From UBA7803 sp041686955 (GTDB lineage: Bacteria; Pseudomonadota; Gammaproteobacteria; Pseudomonadales; Azotimanducaceae): a DNA stretch of 64,000 nucleotides. Shown piece by piece: positions 52,965 through 62,772 of the stretch (the first letter of the stretch is position 1; each line of letters opens with the position of its first letter). The stretch covers positions 1 through 64,000 of the forward strand of contig JAWLCV010000002.1 in assembly GCA_041686955.1 (NCBI GenBank). Direction: 5' to 3'. The translations under genes were made by a program, and so were the position numbers. Below the pieces are notes generated by a model that had not been told where the DNA came from, made no database searches, and saw only the letters and a list, made by a program, of their open reading frames with translations.

Positions 52965-53280
52965 TCGAACTGCTCGCTTCGGGGATGGCGGAATGGTAAC
53001 GCAAGCCCTCCACTTTAGGGGCGGGCGGCGGCGATGCGAAGACGCTGACGGGGAGACGGGCGGGAAAGTCGATCTGCGGACCATTTGAGCGCCACCGAGC
53101 GCAGCAGATTGACGTCACCCGGCCATCCAGCCGGGGGACGGCAACTCTGCGGAGCGAGGGAACCCGGGACGGGTGGCGCGTGGTCCGCAGATCGACTTTC
53201 CCGCCCGGCTCCCAGACAACAACGGCAATTCCACTGCCGCCGCCCGCGACCCGAAACTGGAAGGCGGAACGGCCGTCCGT
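52965..53280. other. dnaJ-dapB spacer
   Basis: A 316-bp gap without a supported gene. It holds the nested inverted repeat at about 53025-53260 and presumably the dapB promoter, for which no convincing -35/-10 pair stands out. The inverted repeat creates short open frames beginning MVRRSTFPP on both strands, which are artefacts of the repeat. Confidence 0.7.
53057..53207. repeat. 27-bp inverted repeat with nested inner and outer palindromes
   Basis: The arms 53057-53083 and 53181-53207 are perfect 27-bp reverse complements. Inside them GCGCCACC (53089-53096) pairs with GGTGGCGC (53172-53179). Outside them a shared GCGGGCGGCGGC block occurs about 20 bp beyond each arm in mirrored orientation (near 53025 and 53250). 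The centre carries a further CCGGC/GCCGG hairpin near 53132-53150. The element could be a small non-autonomous mobile element or a very stable RNA structure. Confidence 0.9.
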
Positions 53281-54408
53281 TCAGCCGGTGAGGCCGTCGA
53301 AGAAGTCCTTGACGCCCTTGAACCACGACGTGCCCTTGGGCGAGTGCTTCTCCCCGCCGTCGGAGAGCGACTTCTGGAAGTCCCGAAGCAGATTCTTCTG
53401 CTTCTCGGTGAGCTTCACCGGCGTCTCCACCACGACCCGGCACAGGAGGTCGCCCACGCCGCCGCCGCGAACCGGAGTCACGCCTTTGCCGCGCAGCCGG
53501 AACAGCTTGCCGGTCTGGGTCTCCGGCGGGATCTTGAGCTTCACGCGGCCATCCAGGGTGGGCACCTCCAGCTCGCCGCCGAGGGCGGCGGAGACGAAGT
53601 CGATGGGCACCTCGCAGAACAGGTTCTTGCCGTCCCGGGTGAAGATGGGATGTTCCCGCACCTCGATCTGCACGTAGAGGTCGCCGGGCGGACCGCCGTT
53701 GATCCCGGCCTCGCCCTCGCCGGCCAGGCGGATGCGGTCGCCGGTGTCCACTCCCGGGGGGATGCGCACGTTCAGGGTCTTGCGCTTTTCCAGCCGGCCC
53801 TGGCCGCCGCAGCGGCTGCAGGGATCGGTGACGACGTTTCCGGAGCCGCGGCAACGCGGACAGGTCTGCTGCAGGGAGAAGAATCCCTGGGCCACCCGGA
53901 TCTGCCCAAGGCCGCCGCAGTCCGGACAACTCGTGGGCCGGGTGCCGGGTTTGGCCCCGCTGCCGTCGCAGGTGTCGCAGGCCGACAGCACCGGAATCCG
54001 GATCTCCACGTTGTCGCCGCGGACCGCCTGCTCCAGGTCGAGCTCCAGCGAGTAGCGTAAGTCGGCACCGCGCATGACGGAGCTGCGCCCGCGACCGCCC
54101 CCGGCCCCGAAGATGTCGCCGAAGACGTCACTGAAGATGTCGCTGAAGCTGCCGCCGCCGAAGCCCCCCATCCCCGCGGAGCCGTCCACGCCGGCGTGGC
54201 CGAAGCGGTCGTAGGCCTGGCGCTTCTCCGGGTCGGCGAGCACCTCGTAGGCCTCGCTGGCCTCGCGGAAGCGTTCCGCCGCGGTGGGATCGTCCGGGTT
54301 GCGGTCCGGGTGGTACTTCATGGCGAGACGCCGGTATGCCTTCTTGATGTCGGTCTCGGACGCCTCCTGACCCACACCCAGCACTTCATAGTAATCGCGT
54401 TTCGACAT
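53281..54408 (-). CDS. dnaJ: chaperone protein DnaJ
   Basis: A 375-aa Hsp40 co-chaperone of DnaK. The J domain (1-70) has the HPD motif in MKYHPDRNPDDP, a Gly/Phe-rich linker follows, and four zinc-finger repeats CDTCDGSG, CPDCGGLG, CPRCRGSG and CSRCGGQG lie around 150-210. The substrate-binding C-terminal domain ends the protein. ATG 54408 has a GGAGAG site nearby and matches the family; the frame upstream is not conserved. It follows dnaK after a strong hairpin. Confidence 0.97.
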   Translation of the reverse strand: MSKRDYYEVLGVGQEASETDIKKAYRRLAMKYHPDRNPDDPTAAERFREASEAYEVLADPEKRQAYDRFGHAGVDGSAGMGGFGGGSFSDIFSDVFGDIFGAGGGRGRSSVMRGADLRYSLELDLEQAVRGDNVEIRIPVLSACDTCDGSGAKPGTRPTSCPDCGGLGQIRVAQGFFSLQQTCPRCRGSGNVVTDPCSRCGGQGRLEKRKTLNVRIPPGVDTGDRIRLAGEGEAGINGGPPGDLYVQIEVREHPIFTRDGKNLFCEVPIDFVSAALGGELEVPTLDGRVKLKIPPETQTGKLFRLRGKGVTPVRGGGVGDLLCRVVVETPVKLTEKQKNLLRDFQKSLSDGGEKHSPKGTSWFKGVKDFFDGLTG

Positions 54409-54435
54409 GTCTCTCCGGCGTCTGAATACAACCAC

Positions 54436-54494
54436 GGGAGCGACTCCCGCACCCCATCGGCCTTCCGGTGGATGGGGTGCGGGAGATCGCTCCC
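54436..54494 (-). promoter_or_regulatory. long dnaK-dnaJ intercistronic hairpin
   Basis: Arms 54436-54458 and 54471-54494 form a 15-bp and a 7-bp helix separated by a 1/2-nt internal loop, with a 12-nt apical loop. On the minus strand there is no U-tract after it and the dnaJ ribosome-binding site follows. It may protect the dnaK 3' end or lower dnaJ expression relative to dnaK. Confidence 0.7.
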
Positions 54495-54531
54495 TCGATC
54501 AAACGGACAGCATAGCCGCTAAGCGGCGCTA

Positions 54532-56472
<1,941 letters not shown>

Positions 56473-56566
56473 GTCAGTCTTCTCCAGAATCTTTCGTGTG
56501 CCGGGGAGTCCCCGGACCAACCGTTAATCGCAATATCTGTGCGCGGGGAGGGCTTTCAACCCTAAA

Positions 56567-56585
56567 GGCGCGGTTTTTTCGCGCC
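56567..56585 (-). terminator. small hairpin after grpE
   Basis: A 6-bp GGCGCG/CGCGCC stem with a 7-nt A-rich loop (minus strand) lies directly after the grpE stop and is followed by TTT. The U-tract is short, so readthrough into dnaK is likely. Confidence 0.4.
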
Positions 56586-56586
56586 G

Positions 56587-57156
56587 TCAGCTTCCGGAAT
56601 CCGGGGCCCGCGCCACCACCACCTTGGCCGCCCGCACCACCCGCCCGTTGAGCAGGTAGCCGGGCTGCATCACTTCGATGACCGAGTTCGGCTCCGCATC
56701 GGCGCTCGGCACCATGGTCATGGCCTCGTGCACCTGGGGGTCGAAGGGCTCGCCCTTGGGGTCGATGCGCTCGATGCCGTACTTCGCCAGCACCGTGTGG
56801 AACAGCTTGAGCGACAGCTCCACGCCTTCGGCGATGGATTCCGCGCCTTGCGCCTCGCCGGCCACCTCCACCGCCTTTTCCAGGCTGTCGAGCACCGGCA
56901 GGAGATCGGCCGCGAACTTCTCCAGCGCGTACTTGTGGGCGTTCTCCACGTCCCGGCTGGCGCGACGGCGGGTGTTCTCCGCATCGGCCTGGGCCCGCAG
57001 CGCCTGGTCGCGGTACTGCTCCGCCTTCTCCAGAGCCTCCCGAAGCTGCTCGGCCAGATCGCCGCCGGGCTCCGCCCCCGCCGCCGATTCCGGGGCCCGG
57101 GCATCGGAGTGCTCTTCCGCAGAGGGAGTCGAGCGAGGGTTGTCGTCTTCCGCCAT
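56587..57156 (-). CDS. grpE: nucleotide exchange factor GrpE
   Basis: A 189-aa dimeric exchange factor for DnaK. An acidic disordered start is followed by a long helix (about 35-85; QYRDQALRAQADAENTRRR) and the beta-wing domain with FDPQVHEAM and the terminal VIEVMQPGYLLNGRVVRAAKVVVA. A sigma-32-like promoter lies 60 nt upstream. It is between hrcA and dnaK on the same strand. Confidence 0.96.
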   Translation of the reverse strand: MAEDDNPRSTPSAEEHSDARAPESAAGAEPGGDLAEQLREALEKAEQYRDQALRAQADAENTRRRASRDVENAHKYALEKFAADLLPVLDSLEKAVEVAGEAQGAESIAEGVELSLKLFHTVLAKYGIERIDPKGEPFDPQVHEAMTMVPSADAEPNSVIEVMQPGYLLNGRVVRAAKVVVARAPDSGS

Positions 57157-57216
57157 GCTTCGTGGTCTCCAGATTGCACACTACCTCGGCGAGCGGCCGC
57201 TCGCCCGTCTGCTGCC

Positions 57217-57245
57217 TATCTTGGGGACGACGGCGAGATTTCAAC
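57217..57245 (-). promoter_or_regulatory. sigma-32-like heat-shock promoter of grpE
   Basis: On the minus strand a GTTGAAA -35 (57239-57245; consensus CTTGAAA) and a CCCCAAGATA -10 (57217-57226; consensus CCCCATNTA) are separated by 12 bp. A CCCC/GGGG hairpin at 57245-57258, just upstream, could end hrcA transcripts. The promoter would drive grpE-dnaK-dnaJ. Confidence 0.65.
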
Positions 57246-57262
57246 CCCGCAGGCGGGGATTA

Positions 57263-58306
57263 TCAGGCGGTCAGCGCCGCGCTCAGCACCCGGGCGGTGA
57301 CGTCCACCACCGGGATGACCTCCTGATAGGCCATCCGGGTGGGGCCCACCACCCCCAGCACCCCGGCGAGCTGACCCTTCACCTGATACGACGCCGTGAC
57401 CAGGCTCAGCTCGTCGAGCAAGCGGTAGCCGGACTCCTCGCCGATGAAGAGCTGGATGCCCTCGCTGTCGAGGCAGCGGTCCAGGAGGTGGAGGATGCCG
57501 CCTTTGGCCGAGAAGGCTTCGAACAGCCGGCGGATCTGCTCGGCGTCGCCGCCGAAATCCAGCAGGTTGGTTTCCCCCGCGACCACGAAGTCGTCGGCAC
57601 GCTCCCCCTCGGCCTCCTCGAAGGCCCGGGACGCCACGTCGAGCGCGGTCTGCATGAGGCTGTCCATGCGGTCCTTGTCCGCCTGCATGCTGTCGAGCAG
57701 CGCCTGGCGGATGCGGATCAGCGAAAGCCCGCCGAATTCCTGGTTGATGAAGTTGGCGGCCTGGTTGAGCTCGGTGTCGCTGTACTCCCGATCGGTGCGG
57801 ATCACCCGGTTCTGCACCTCCCGGTCGTTCAGCACCAGGATCACCAACACCCGGCGCCCGGACAGGGGCAGGAACTCCACGTGACGCAGATCCACCTGAT
57901 CGCGCCGGGGCAGCGTGATGACGCAGGTCATGTGAGTGAGGTGGGAGAGCAGGTGACTGGCCGACTCCGCCAGCTCCTTCGGCGACAGATCCGGGTTCAG
58001 CTCCCCCTGGAGCTGGATCACCCGGGTTTCGTCCACCGGCTCCACCCGCAGGAAGGTGTCGACGAAGAACCGCAATCCGCGATTGGTAGGTATCTTGCCT
58101 GCCGAGGTGTGGGGCGAACGGACGAGGCCCTGGCTCTCGAGATCGGCCAGGATGTTCCGCACCGTGGCCGGGCTCACTTCCACCCCCGGCCGCGCCGCCA
58201 GCAGCCGCGACGGTACCGGATTCCCCTCGGCGATGTAGTGCTCCACCAGCAACTTGAAGACGAGCTGCGCACGCTCGTCGAGGGCTTCTTCTGCTTGCTT
58301 TCTCAT
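57263..58306 (-). CDS. hrcA: heat-inducible transcription repressor HrcA
   Basis: A 347-aa repressor that in other bacteria binds CIRCE operators of groE or dnaK operons. The winged-helix N-terminus is visible (LVEHYIAEGNPVPSRLL, VSPATVRNILADLESQGLV, HTSAGKIPTNRGLRFFVD), followed by the GAF-like and dimerisation regions with the conserved GPTRMAYQEVIPVV end. No CIRCE (TTAGCACTC-N9-GAGTGCTAA) was found in this window, so its targets lie elsewhere. It is divergent from recN. Confidence 0.95.
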   Translation of the reverse strand: MRKQAEEALDERAQLVFKLLVEHYIAEGNPVPSRLLAARPGVEVSPATVRNILADLESQGLVRSPHTSAGKIPTNRGLRFFVDTFLRVEPVDETRVIQLQGELNPDLSPKELAESASHLLSHLTHMTCVITLPRRDQVDLRHVEFLPLSGRRVLVILVLNDREVQNRVIRTDREYSDTELNQAANFINQEFGGLSLIRIRQALLDSMQADKDRMDSLMQTALDVASRAFEEAEGERADDFVVAGETNLLDFGGDAEQIRRLFEAFSAKGGILHLLDRCLDSEGIQLFIGEESGYRLLDELSLVTASYQVKGQLAGVLGVVGPTRMAYQEVIPVVDVTARVLSAALTA

Positions 58307-58391
58307 CGGAATTACAACTTAAACTGTGCGCCTCCAGTATGATCCGTAGCGATCCCAGGAAACTTATGGACCTTCAGGGCCTTTAGTCAAG

Positions 58392-60059
58392 ATGGCCAAC
58401 GCGGTGCTGAGAGCTTTGACCGTCCGGGATTTCGCCCTGGTGCAATCGTTGGACATCGCTTTCGCCGATGGGTTGACCGTGATCACCGGGGAATCCGGGG
58501 CCGGCAAGTCCATTCTGCTGGGGGCTCTGGGGCTGGTGCTGGGGGAGCGCGCGGCCAGCGACACGGTACGCCCGGGGGCACAGCGGGCGGACGTCACCGC
58601 GGAATTCGATCTCACCGGCTACCCGGCGTCGCGCCGGTTCCTGGAGGATCAGGCCCTGGCGGATCCGGACGCGCCGGGCCGCTGCCTGGTACGGCGGGTG
58701 GTGGGCGCCGACGGCCGCTCCCGGGCGTTCATCAACGGTTCGCCGGTGACCCTCCAGGTACTGCGGGGCCTGTGCGGCGAGCTCATCGACATCCACGGTC
58801 AGCACGAGAACCAGCGCCTCACGGAACCCGGCGTGCAGCTCGCCCTGCTCGACGACTTCGGCGCCGACCCGGAACTGCGCCGGGCCTGCCGGGACAGCTT
58901 CCGCGCCTGGAGACGCGCCGAGCGGGAGGCGGCGGAGCTCGAGGAGCGTCTCGCCCAGCAGAGCGACCGGGCCAGCCTGCTCACCTACCAGCTCGAAGAG
59001 TTCGACGCCCTGGGGCTGGCCCCCGGCGAGCTGGAAGCGGTGGAAGCCGAGCACAAGCGTCTCTCCCAGGCCCAGGATCTGCGCGCCGTGGTGTCTCGGT
59101 GCCTCGATGCGCTGGAGGAAGACGCCACCGTAGGAAGGGCGCTGCGGCTGCTCGGCGGCCTGGACGACGACCACGAGCGCCTCGGCGCGGCCCTGGGCGC
59201 GCTGCGCTCCATGGACGACTTGATGGCCGACGCCGTGCGCGACCTGCGCGCCTACGACGGATCCCTGGAACTGGATCCGGAACGTCTGGCCGAGCTCGAC
59301 GAGCGGCTGTCGGACATCCACGCGCTCGCGCGCAAGCACCGGGTGGCGCCGGAACGGCTGGTCGAGCACGCCAGGGCCCTGGCCGAGGAGCTCGAAGGCA
59401 TCTCGACGGATCGCGGCGCGCTGGAGGCGCTGCAGGCCGCGGTGGCCAACGAGCGGGCAGCCTTTCTCGAGCACGCCGGCAAGCTTTCCGAGCAGCGCCG
59501 GGGGGCGGCCGCGGAGTTCGCCCGGGCCGTGAGCCGCTGCATGAACACGCTGGGCATCAAGGGCGGCGCCCTGTCCCTGGAATTCGCCCCCGCGGAGTCG
59601 GAGACGGGCCTGGAGAGCGTGGAGTTCCAGGTCAAGACCAACCCCCACTACCCCGCGGGGCCGTTGACCCGAATCGCCTCGGGCGGGGAGCGGGCGCGGA
59701 TCGGCCTGGCCATTCAGGTGGTGGCCGCGGAGAAGTCGGCCATGCCGTGCCTGGTGCTCGACGAAGCGGACGTGGGCGTGGGGGGCACCACCGCGGACGT
59801 GGTGGGGCGCCTGCTGCGGGCCCTGGCGGACCACACCCAGGTGATCTGCGTCACCCACGCGCCCCAGGTGGCGGCCCTGGGCCACAATCATCTGCGGGTA
59901 CGCAAGGACGAGCGGCAGGATACCCTCATCGATCCCCTGGCGGAGGACAGCCGGGTGGAGGAGCTGGCCCGCATGCTGGCCGGCGCCGACATCACCGACA
60001 AGTCCCGGGAGTACGCCCGCGCGCTGCTGCACGAGGCCCAGCTCGAGCCGGTTACCTGA
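58392..60059 (+). CDS. recN: DNA repair protein RecN
   Basis: A 555-aa SMC-like ATPase for double-strand-break repair. Walker A is GESGAGKSILLGAL near residue 37, a central coiled coil spans roughly 165-375, and the C-terminal ATPase half has the signature TRIASGGERARIGLAI and Walker B CLVLDEADVGVGG followed by the D-loop. No LexA box was recognised upstream. bamE follows after about 45 nt, as in E. coli. Confidence 0.96.
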   Translation: MANAVLRALTVRDFALVQSLDIAFADGLTVITGESGAGKSILLGALGLVLGERAASDTVRPGAQRADVTAEFDLTGYPASRRFLEDQALADPDAPGRCLVRRVVGADGRSRAFINGSPVTLQVLRGLCGELIDIHGQHENQRLTEPGVQLALLDDFGADPELRRACRDSFRAWRRAEREAAELEERLAQQSDRASLLTYQLEEFDALGLAPGELEAVEAEHKRLSQAQDLRAVVSRCLDALEEDATVGRALRLLGGLDDDHERLGAALGALRSMDDLMADAVRDLRAYDGSLELDPERLAELDERLSDIHALARKHRVAPERLVEHARALAEELEGISTDRGALEALQAAVANERAAFLEHAGKLSEQRRGAAAEFARAVSRCMNTLGIKGGALSLEFAPAESETGLESVEFQVKTNPHYPAGPLTRIASGGERARIGLAIQVVAAEKSAMPCLVLDEADVGVGGTTADVVGRLLRALADHTQVICVTHAPQVAALGHNHLRVRKDERQDTLIDPLAEDSRVEELARMLAGADITDKSREYARALLHEAQLEPVT

Positions 60060-60103
60060 CCCACGTCCCCGGGGCCTTCATTCCCGTGAGGCTTACCTAT
60101 ACC

Positions 60104-60547
60104 ATGCCCGCTTCTGCAACACCGGCCCAAGCCATGCGCGTCACCGCCGCCCTGCTCTCGGCTCTCTGCCTGCTCGCCCTCGCGGCCTGCAGTGTTCCGG
60201 GTCTGCCCCGGGTGCACAAGGTCACGGTGCAGCAGGGCAACGTCATCACCCAGGAGATGATCGACCGCTTGAAGCCGGGCATGACCCGCAGCCAGGTGGC
60301 CTACCTCATGGGCGAGCCCGTCTACCGCAATCCGTTCAACGACGATCGCTGGGACTACATCTATACCCTGGAGATTCCGGGCTATTTCGAGACGCAGCAG
60401 CAGGTGAGCCTGTACTTCGAAGACGGGGTGCTCGCCTACTTCACCGGCGACTACGCCCCCACCTCCGCCAAGGAGGACGACGCCCCGGCCGACGGGGACG
60501 CCACCGCGGCCAGCGACCTGCCGGACGGAGACGAGACGGAGGGCTGA
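60104..60547 (+). CDS. bamE: outer membrane assembly lipoprotein BamE
   Basis: A 147-aa (or 137-aa) lipoprotein of the BAM complex that inserts outer-membrane proteins. The lipobox LAAC follows a hydrophobic signal peptide, and the BamE core reads VQQGNVITQEMIDRLKPGMT, VAYLMGEPVYRNPFNDDRWDYIY and LYFEDGVLAYF. An acidic Asp/Ala-rich tail is longer than in E. coli. The ATG at 60134 gives the more typical short signal peptide (MRVTAALLSALCLLALAAC); the ATG at 60104 has a slightly better upstream site. Gene order recN-bamE-rnfH-ratA-smpB matches E. coli. Confidence 0.93.
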   Translation: MPASATPAQAMRVTAALLSALCLLALAACSVPGLPRVHKVTVQQGNVITQEMIDRLKPGMTRSQVAYLMGEPVYRNPFNDDRWDYIYTLEIPGYFETQQQVSLYFEDGVLAYFTGDYAPTSAKEDDAPADGDATAASDLPDGDETEG

Positions 60548-60560
60548 GATCCCGCGGCGC

Positions 60561-60869
60561 TCAGCGGCGTCCGGACCGGTCCGGGGCCGCGCGTCGCCGG
60601 CGCGCCTCCCTCGGATCGATGGCGAGGGGCCGGTAGATCTCCACGCGATCTCCGGGCTCGAGGGGGTGGTCCCGCTCCACCCTATCGCCGAACACGCCGA
60701 CGGCGGCCGCCGCCAGATCCAGGGTATCGAAAGGAGGATGCTGGGCCGCCACGCGCAGGGCGTCGGCCACCGTGGCACCGGCCGGCAGCTCCACGCTCAC
60801 CTGGTGCTGAATTTCAGGCAGTGCGTAGACCACGTCCACCCGAAGGCGGGTGACGTCCGGCGCGCTCAC
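60561..60869 (-). CDS. rnfH: RnfH family ubiquitin-like protein
   Basis: A 102-aa member of the RnfH/UPF0125 (RatB, PasI) family with a predicted beta-grasp fold: RVDVVYALPEIQHQVSVELP, then VGVFGDRVERDHPLEPGDRVEIYRPL. A basic tail (REARRRRAAPDRSGRR) follows. It overlaps ratA by 4 nt. In E. coli the ratA-rnfH pair has been discussed as a toxin-antitoxin pair; that role is disputed. Confidence 0.9.
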   Translation of the reverse strand: MSAPDVTRLRVDVVYALPEIQHQVSVELPAGATVADALRVAAQHPPFDTLDLAAAAVGVFGDRVERDHPLEPGDRVEIYRPLAIDPREARRRRAAPDRSGRR

Positions 60870-61315
60870 GCGCCCTCCAGCAGGTCACGGGCCCGCACGC
60901 AGAAGGCGTCGACCATGTGATCCGCGGCCCGGGCGAAGACGCCGGAGAACGCGCTACCGAGCAGGGCTCCGGCGCCGGAGAGCTCGAACGCGAGGTCGAG
61001 CTCCACCTTGCAGCCTTCGTCCGCGCCCAGGCGCTTGAATCGCCACTCGCCTTCGAAGGACTTGAACGGCCCGGAAACCAGATGGAGCTCGATGCGCTCG
61101 CTGGGGACGAGCACGTTGCGCGTGGTGAAGCGCAGGTGCATGCCCGCCTGAAACTCGAGCTCGAGCTCCGCCACCACCTCGTGGCCCCGGTTCTCGAGCA
61201 CCCGGGCCGCGCTCAAGCGGGGCAGGAACTCGGGGTAGCGCTCGACATCGCCGACGATGGCGAACACCTCCGCGGCGGGATAGGGCAGCAGCGCGGAGCG
61301 ATGAACGACCGGCAC
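60866..61315 (-). CDS. ratA: RatA family protein (START/Coq10-like)
   Basis: A 149-aa START-fold protein related to E. coli RatA/PasT and to mitochondrial Coq10. Conserved residues include LLPYPAAEVFAIVGDVERYPEFLPR and the VSGPFKSFEGEWRFKRL strand pair. It may bind a hydrophobic ligand such as a ubiquinone intermediate or act on ribosome subunit joining; sequence does not decide. It is coupled to rnfH (ATGA overlap) and sits 9 nt after the transporter gene on the same strand. Confidence 0.92.
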   Translation of the reverse strand: MPVVHRSALLPYPAAEVFAIVGDVERYPEFLPRLSAARVLENRGHEVVAELELEFQAGMHLRFTTRNVLVPSERIELHLVSGPFKSFEGEWRFKRLGADEGCKVELDLAFELSGAGALLGSAFSGVFARAADHMVDAFCVRARDLLEGA

Positions 61316-61324
61316 CCGCGCGCG

Positions 61325-62686
61325 CTATCCCAGCAGCGTGGCCACGAAGACCGCCGTCACGCCGAGCGGCGCGATGATGCCGCACAGGATCTTCCACGCC
61401 AGGTTCACCCACTCCTGCTGCAGACCGAGCTGGGCACCGACGACGGTCTTCGGCAAGCCCCAGGCGGCGAACAAGGCGATGAACAGGCCGCCGAGCGGCA
61501 GCATGATGTTCTGTGAGACGTAGTCGACGAAGTCGAAGAAGGTGAGATCGCCGACGACGTGCATGTCCGACCAGACGTTGAAGGACAGCACCGTGCCGAG
61601 TCCCAGCACCCAGCTTATGACGCCGAGGCTCACCGCCACCCGGGAGCGCTTGGCGTTGTAGTTCTCCACGAGGTACGCCAGCGCCGGCTCGGCGATGGAG
61701 ATGGCCGAGGTGATGGCCGCGAAGCTGACCAGGACGAAGAACAAGGTGCCGAACAGGGAGCCCAACGGCATCTGGCCGAACGCCAGCGGCACGGTCACGA
61801 ACATGAGGCCCGGGCCCTGCCCCGGCTCCAGGCCGTTGGCGAACACCACCGGGAATATCGCGAGCCCCGCGGCCAGGGCCACCAACGTGTCCAGCACGGC
61901 GATGATGGTCACGGTGCTGGCGATGGACGCGGTGCTCGGCACGTAGGCACCGTAGGCCATGATGGCGCCCATGCCGAGGCTCAGGGTGAAGAACGCCTGG
62001 CCCATGGCGACGAGAACCGTCTGCCCGCTCACGTCCTCCCAGTGGAACGCGAACAGGAAGTCCCAGCCCTGCTGGAAACCCTCGGTGGTCACGGAGTATC
62101 CGAGCAGCACGAACAGCAGGACGAACAGCAGGGGCATGAACCAGCGGATGGCCGACTCGAGGCCGCGAATGACGCCCCGGGCGATGATGAAAACCGTGCC
62201 CGCCATGAACAGGGTCTGCCAGAACACGAGCTGCCACGGGCTCGCGAGAAACGCGTCGAACGTGGCCGCGGCGAACTCGCCGGTGGCGCCGGCCATCACG
62301 CCCTCCGCCATCTGCACGATGTAGAAAAGCGCCCAGCCGGCGATGACGGCGTAGTAGGAAAGGATCATGAATCCCGCCACCACACCCATCCAGCCGATGA
62401 GCACCCAAGCAGGGCTGCGGTGGTGCTGCTGGACCAGCGAGCGCATGGTGTTGATGGGGCTCTGCCGGCCTTCCCGGCCGAGGAGCACCTCGGCCATCAT
62501 GATGGGAATGCCGACGAAGGCTATGCACGCGAGATAGATGAGCACGAACGCGCCGCCGCCGTGCTCTCCGGTGATGTAGGGAAACTTCCAGATGTTGCCG
62601 AGACCCACCGCCGAGCCAGCGGCCGCCAGCACGAACAACCACTTGCTCGACCACATCCCATGTCGGGACTCGGTGCTTCCAGCCAT
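61325..62686 (-). CDS. sodium-dependent transporter, NSS/SNF family
   Basis: A 453-aa LeuT-fold symporter with about eleven transmembrane helices. The family start is evident in LAAAGSAVGLGNIWKFPYITGEHGGGAFVL (unwound helix 1 with Na+ site residues). Amino acids are the usual substrates in bacteria, but the specific one cannot be read here. It is inserted between ratA and smpB, which are normally adjacent, and is probably co-transcribed with ratA-rnfH. Confidence 0.9.
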   Translation of the reverse strand: MAGSTESRHGMWSSKWLFVLAAAGSAVGLGNIWKFPYITGEHGGGAFVLIYLACIAFVGIPIMMAEVLLGREGRQSPINTMRSLVQQHHRSPAWVLIGWMGVVAGFMILSYYAVIAGWALFYIVQMAEGVMAGATGEFAAATFDAFLASPWQLVFWQTLFMAGTVFIIARGVIRGLESAIRWFMPLLFVLLFVLLGYSVTTEGFQQGWDFLFAFHWEDVSGQTVLVAMGQAFFTLSLGMGAIMAYGAYVPSTASIASTVTIIAVLDTLVALAAGLAIFPVVFANGLEPGQGPGLMFVTVPLAFGQMPLGSLFGTLFFVLVSFAAITSAISIAEPALAYLVENYNAKRSRVAVSLGVISWVLGLGTVLSFNVWSDMHVVGDLTFFDFVDYVSQNIMLPLGGLFIALFAAWGLPKTVVGAQLGLQQEWVNLAWKILCGIIAPLGVTAVFVATLLG

Positions 62687-62760
62687 CGTCTCCCCTTCAG
62701 GGCCTGCCTAGTTGGCGGCGCATTTTGGCGCAACGGTATAACCGCCACAAGCTTCCCCCC

Positions 62761-62766
62761 TATAAT
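62761..62766 (+). promoter_or_regulatory. TATAAT box 6 nt before smpB
   Basis: A perfect TATAAT lies at 62761-62766 and the smpB ATG at 62773. If used, transcription would begin at or next to the start codon, giving a leaderless mRNA. The -35 region is poor and no Shine-Dalgarno is present. A second possible promoter (TTGGCG 62712-62717, TATAAC 62737-62742) would give a short leader. Confidence 0.4.
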
Positions 62767-62772
62767 CCGCGG

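Noticed and set aside
52965..53280. N-terminal extension of dapB beginning MVRRSTFPP and a similar frame at 53180 on the other strand
   Set aside because: Both begin in the arms of the inverted repeat; the conserved DapB start is at 52964.
60561..61315. rnfH-ratA as a new toxin-antitoxin system
   Set aside because: The pair and its location are widely conserved housekeeping features, and the toxin-antitoxin role in E. coli is contested.
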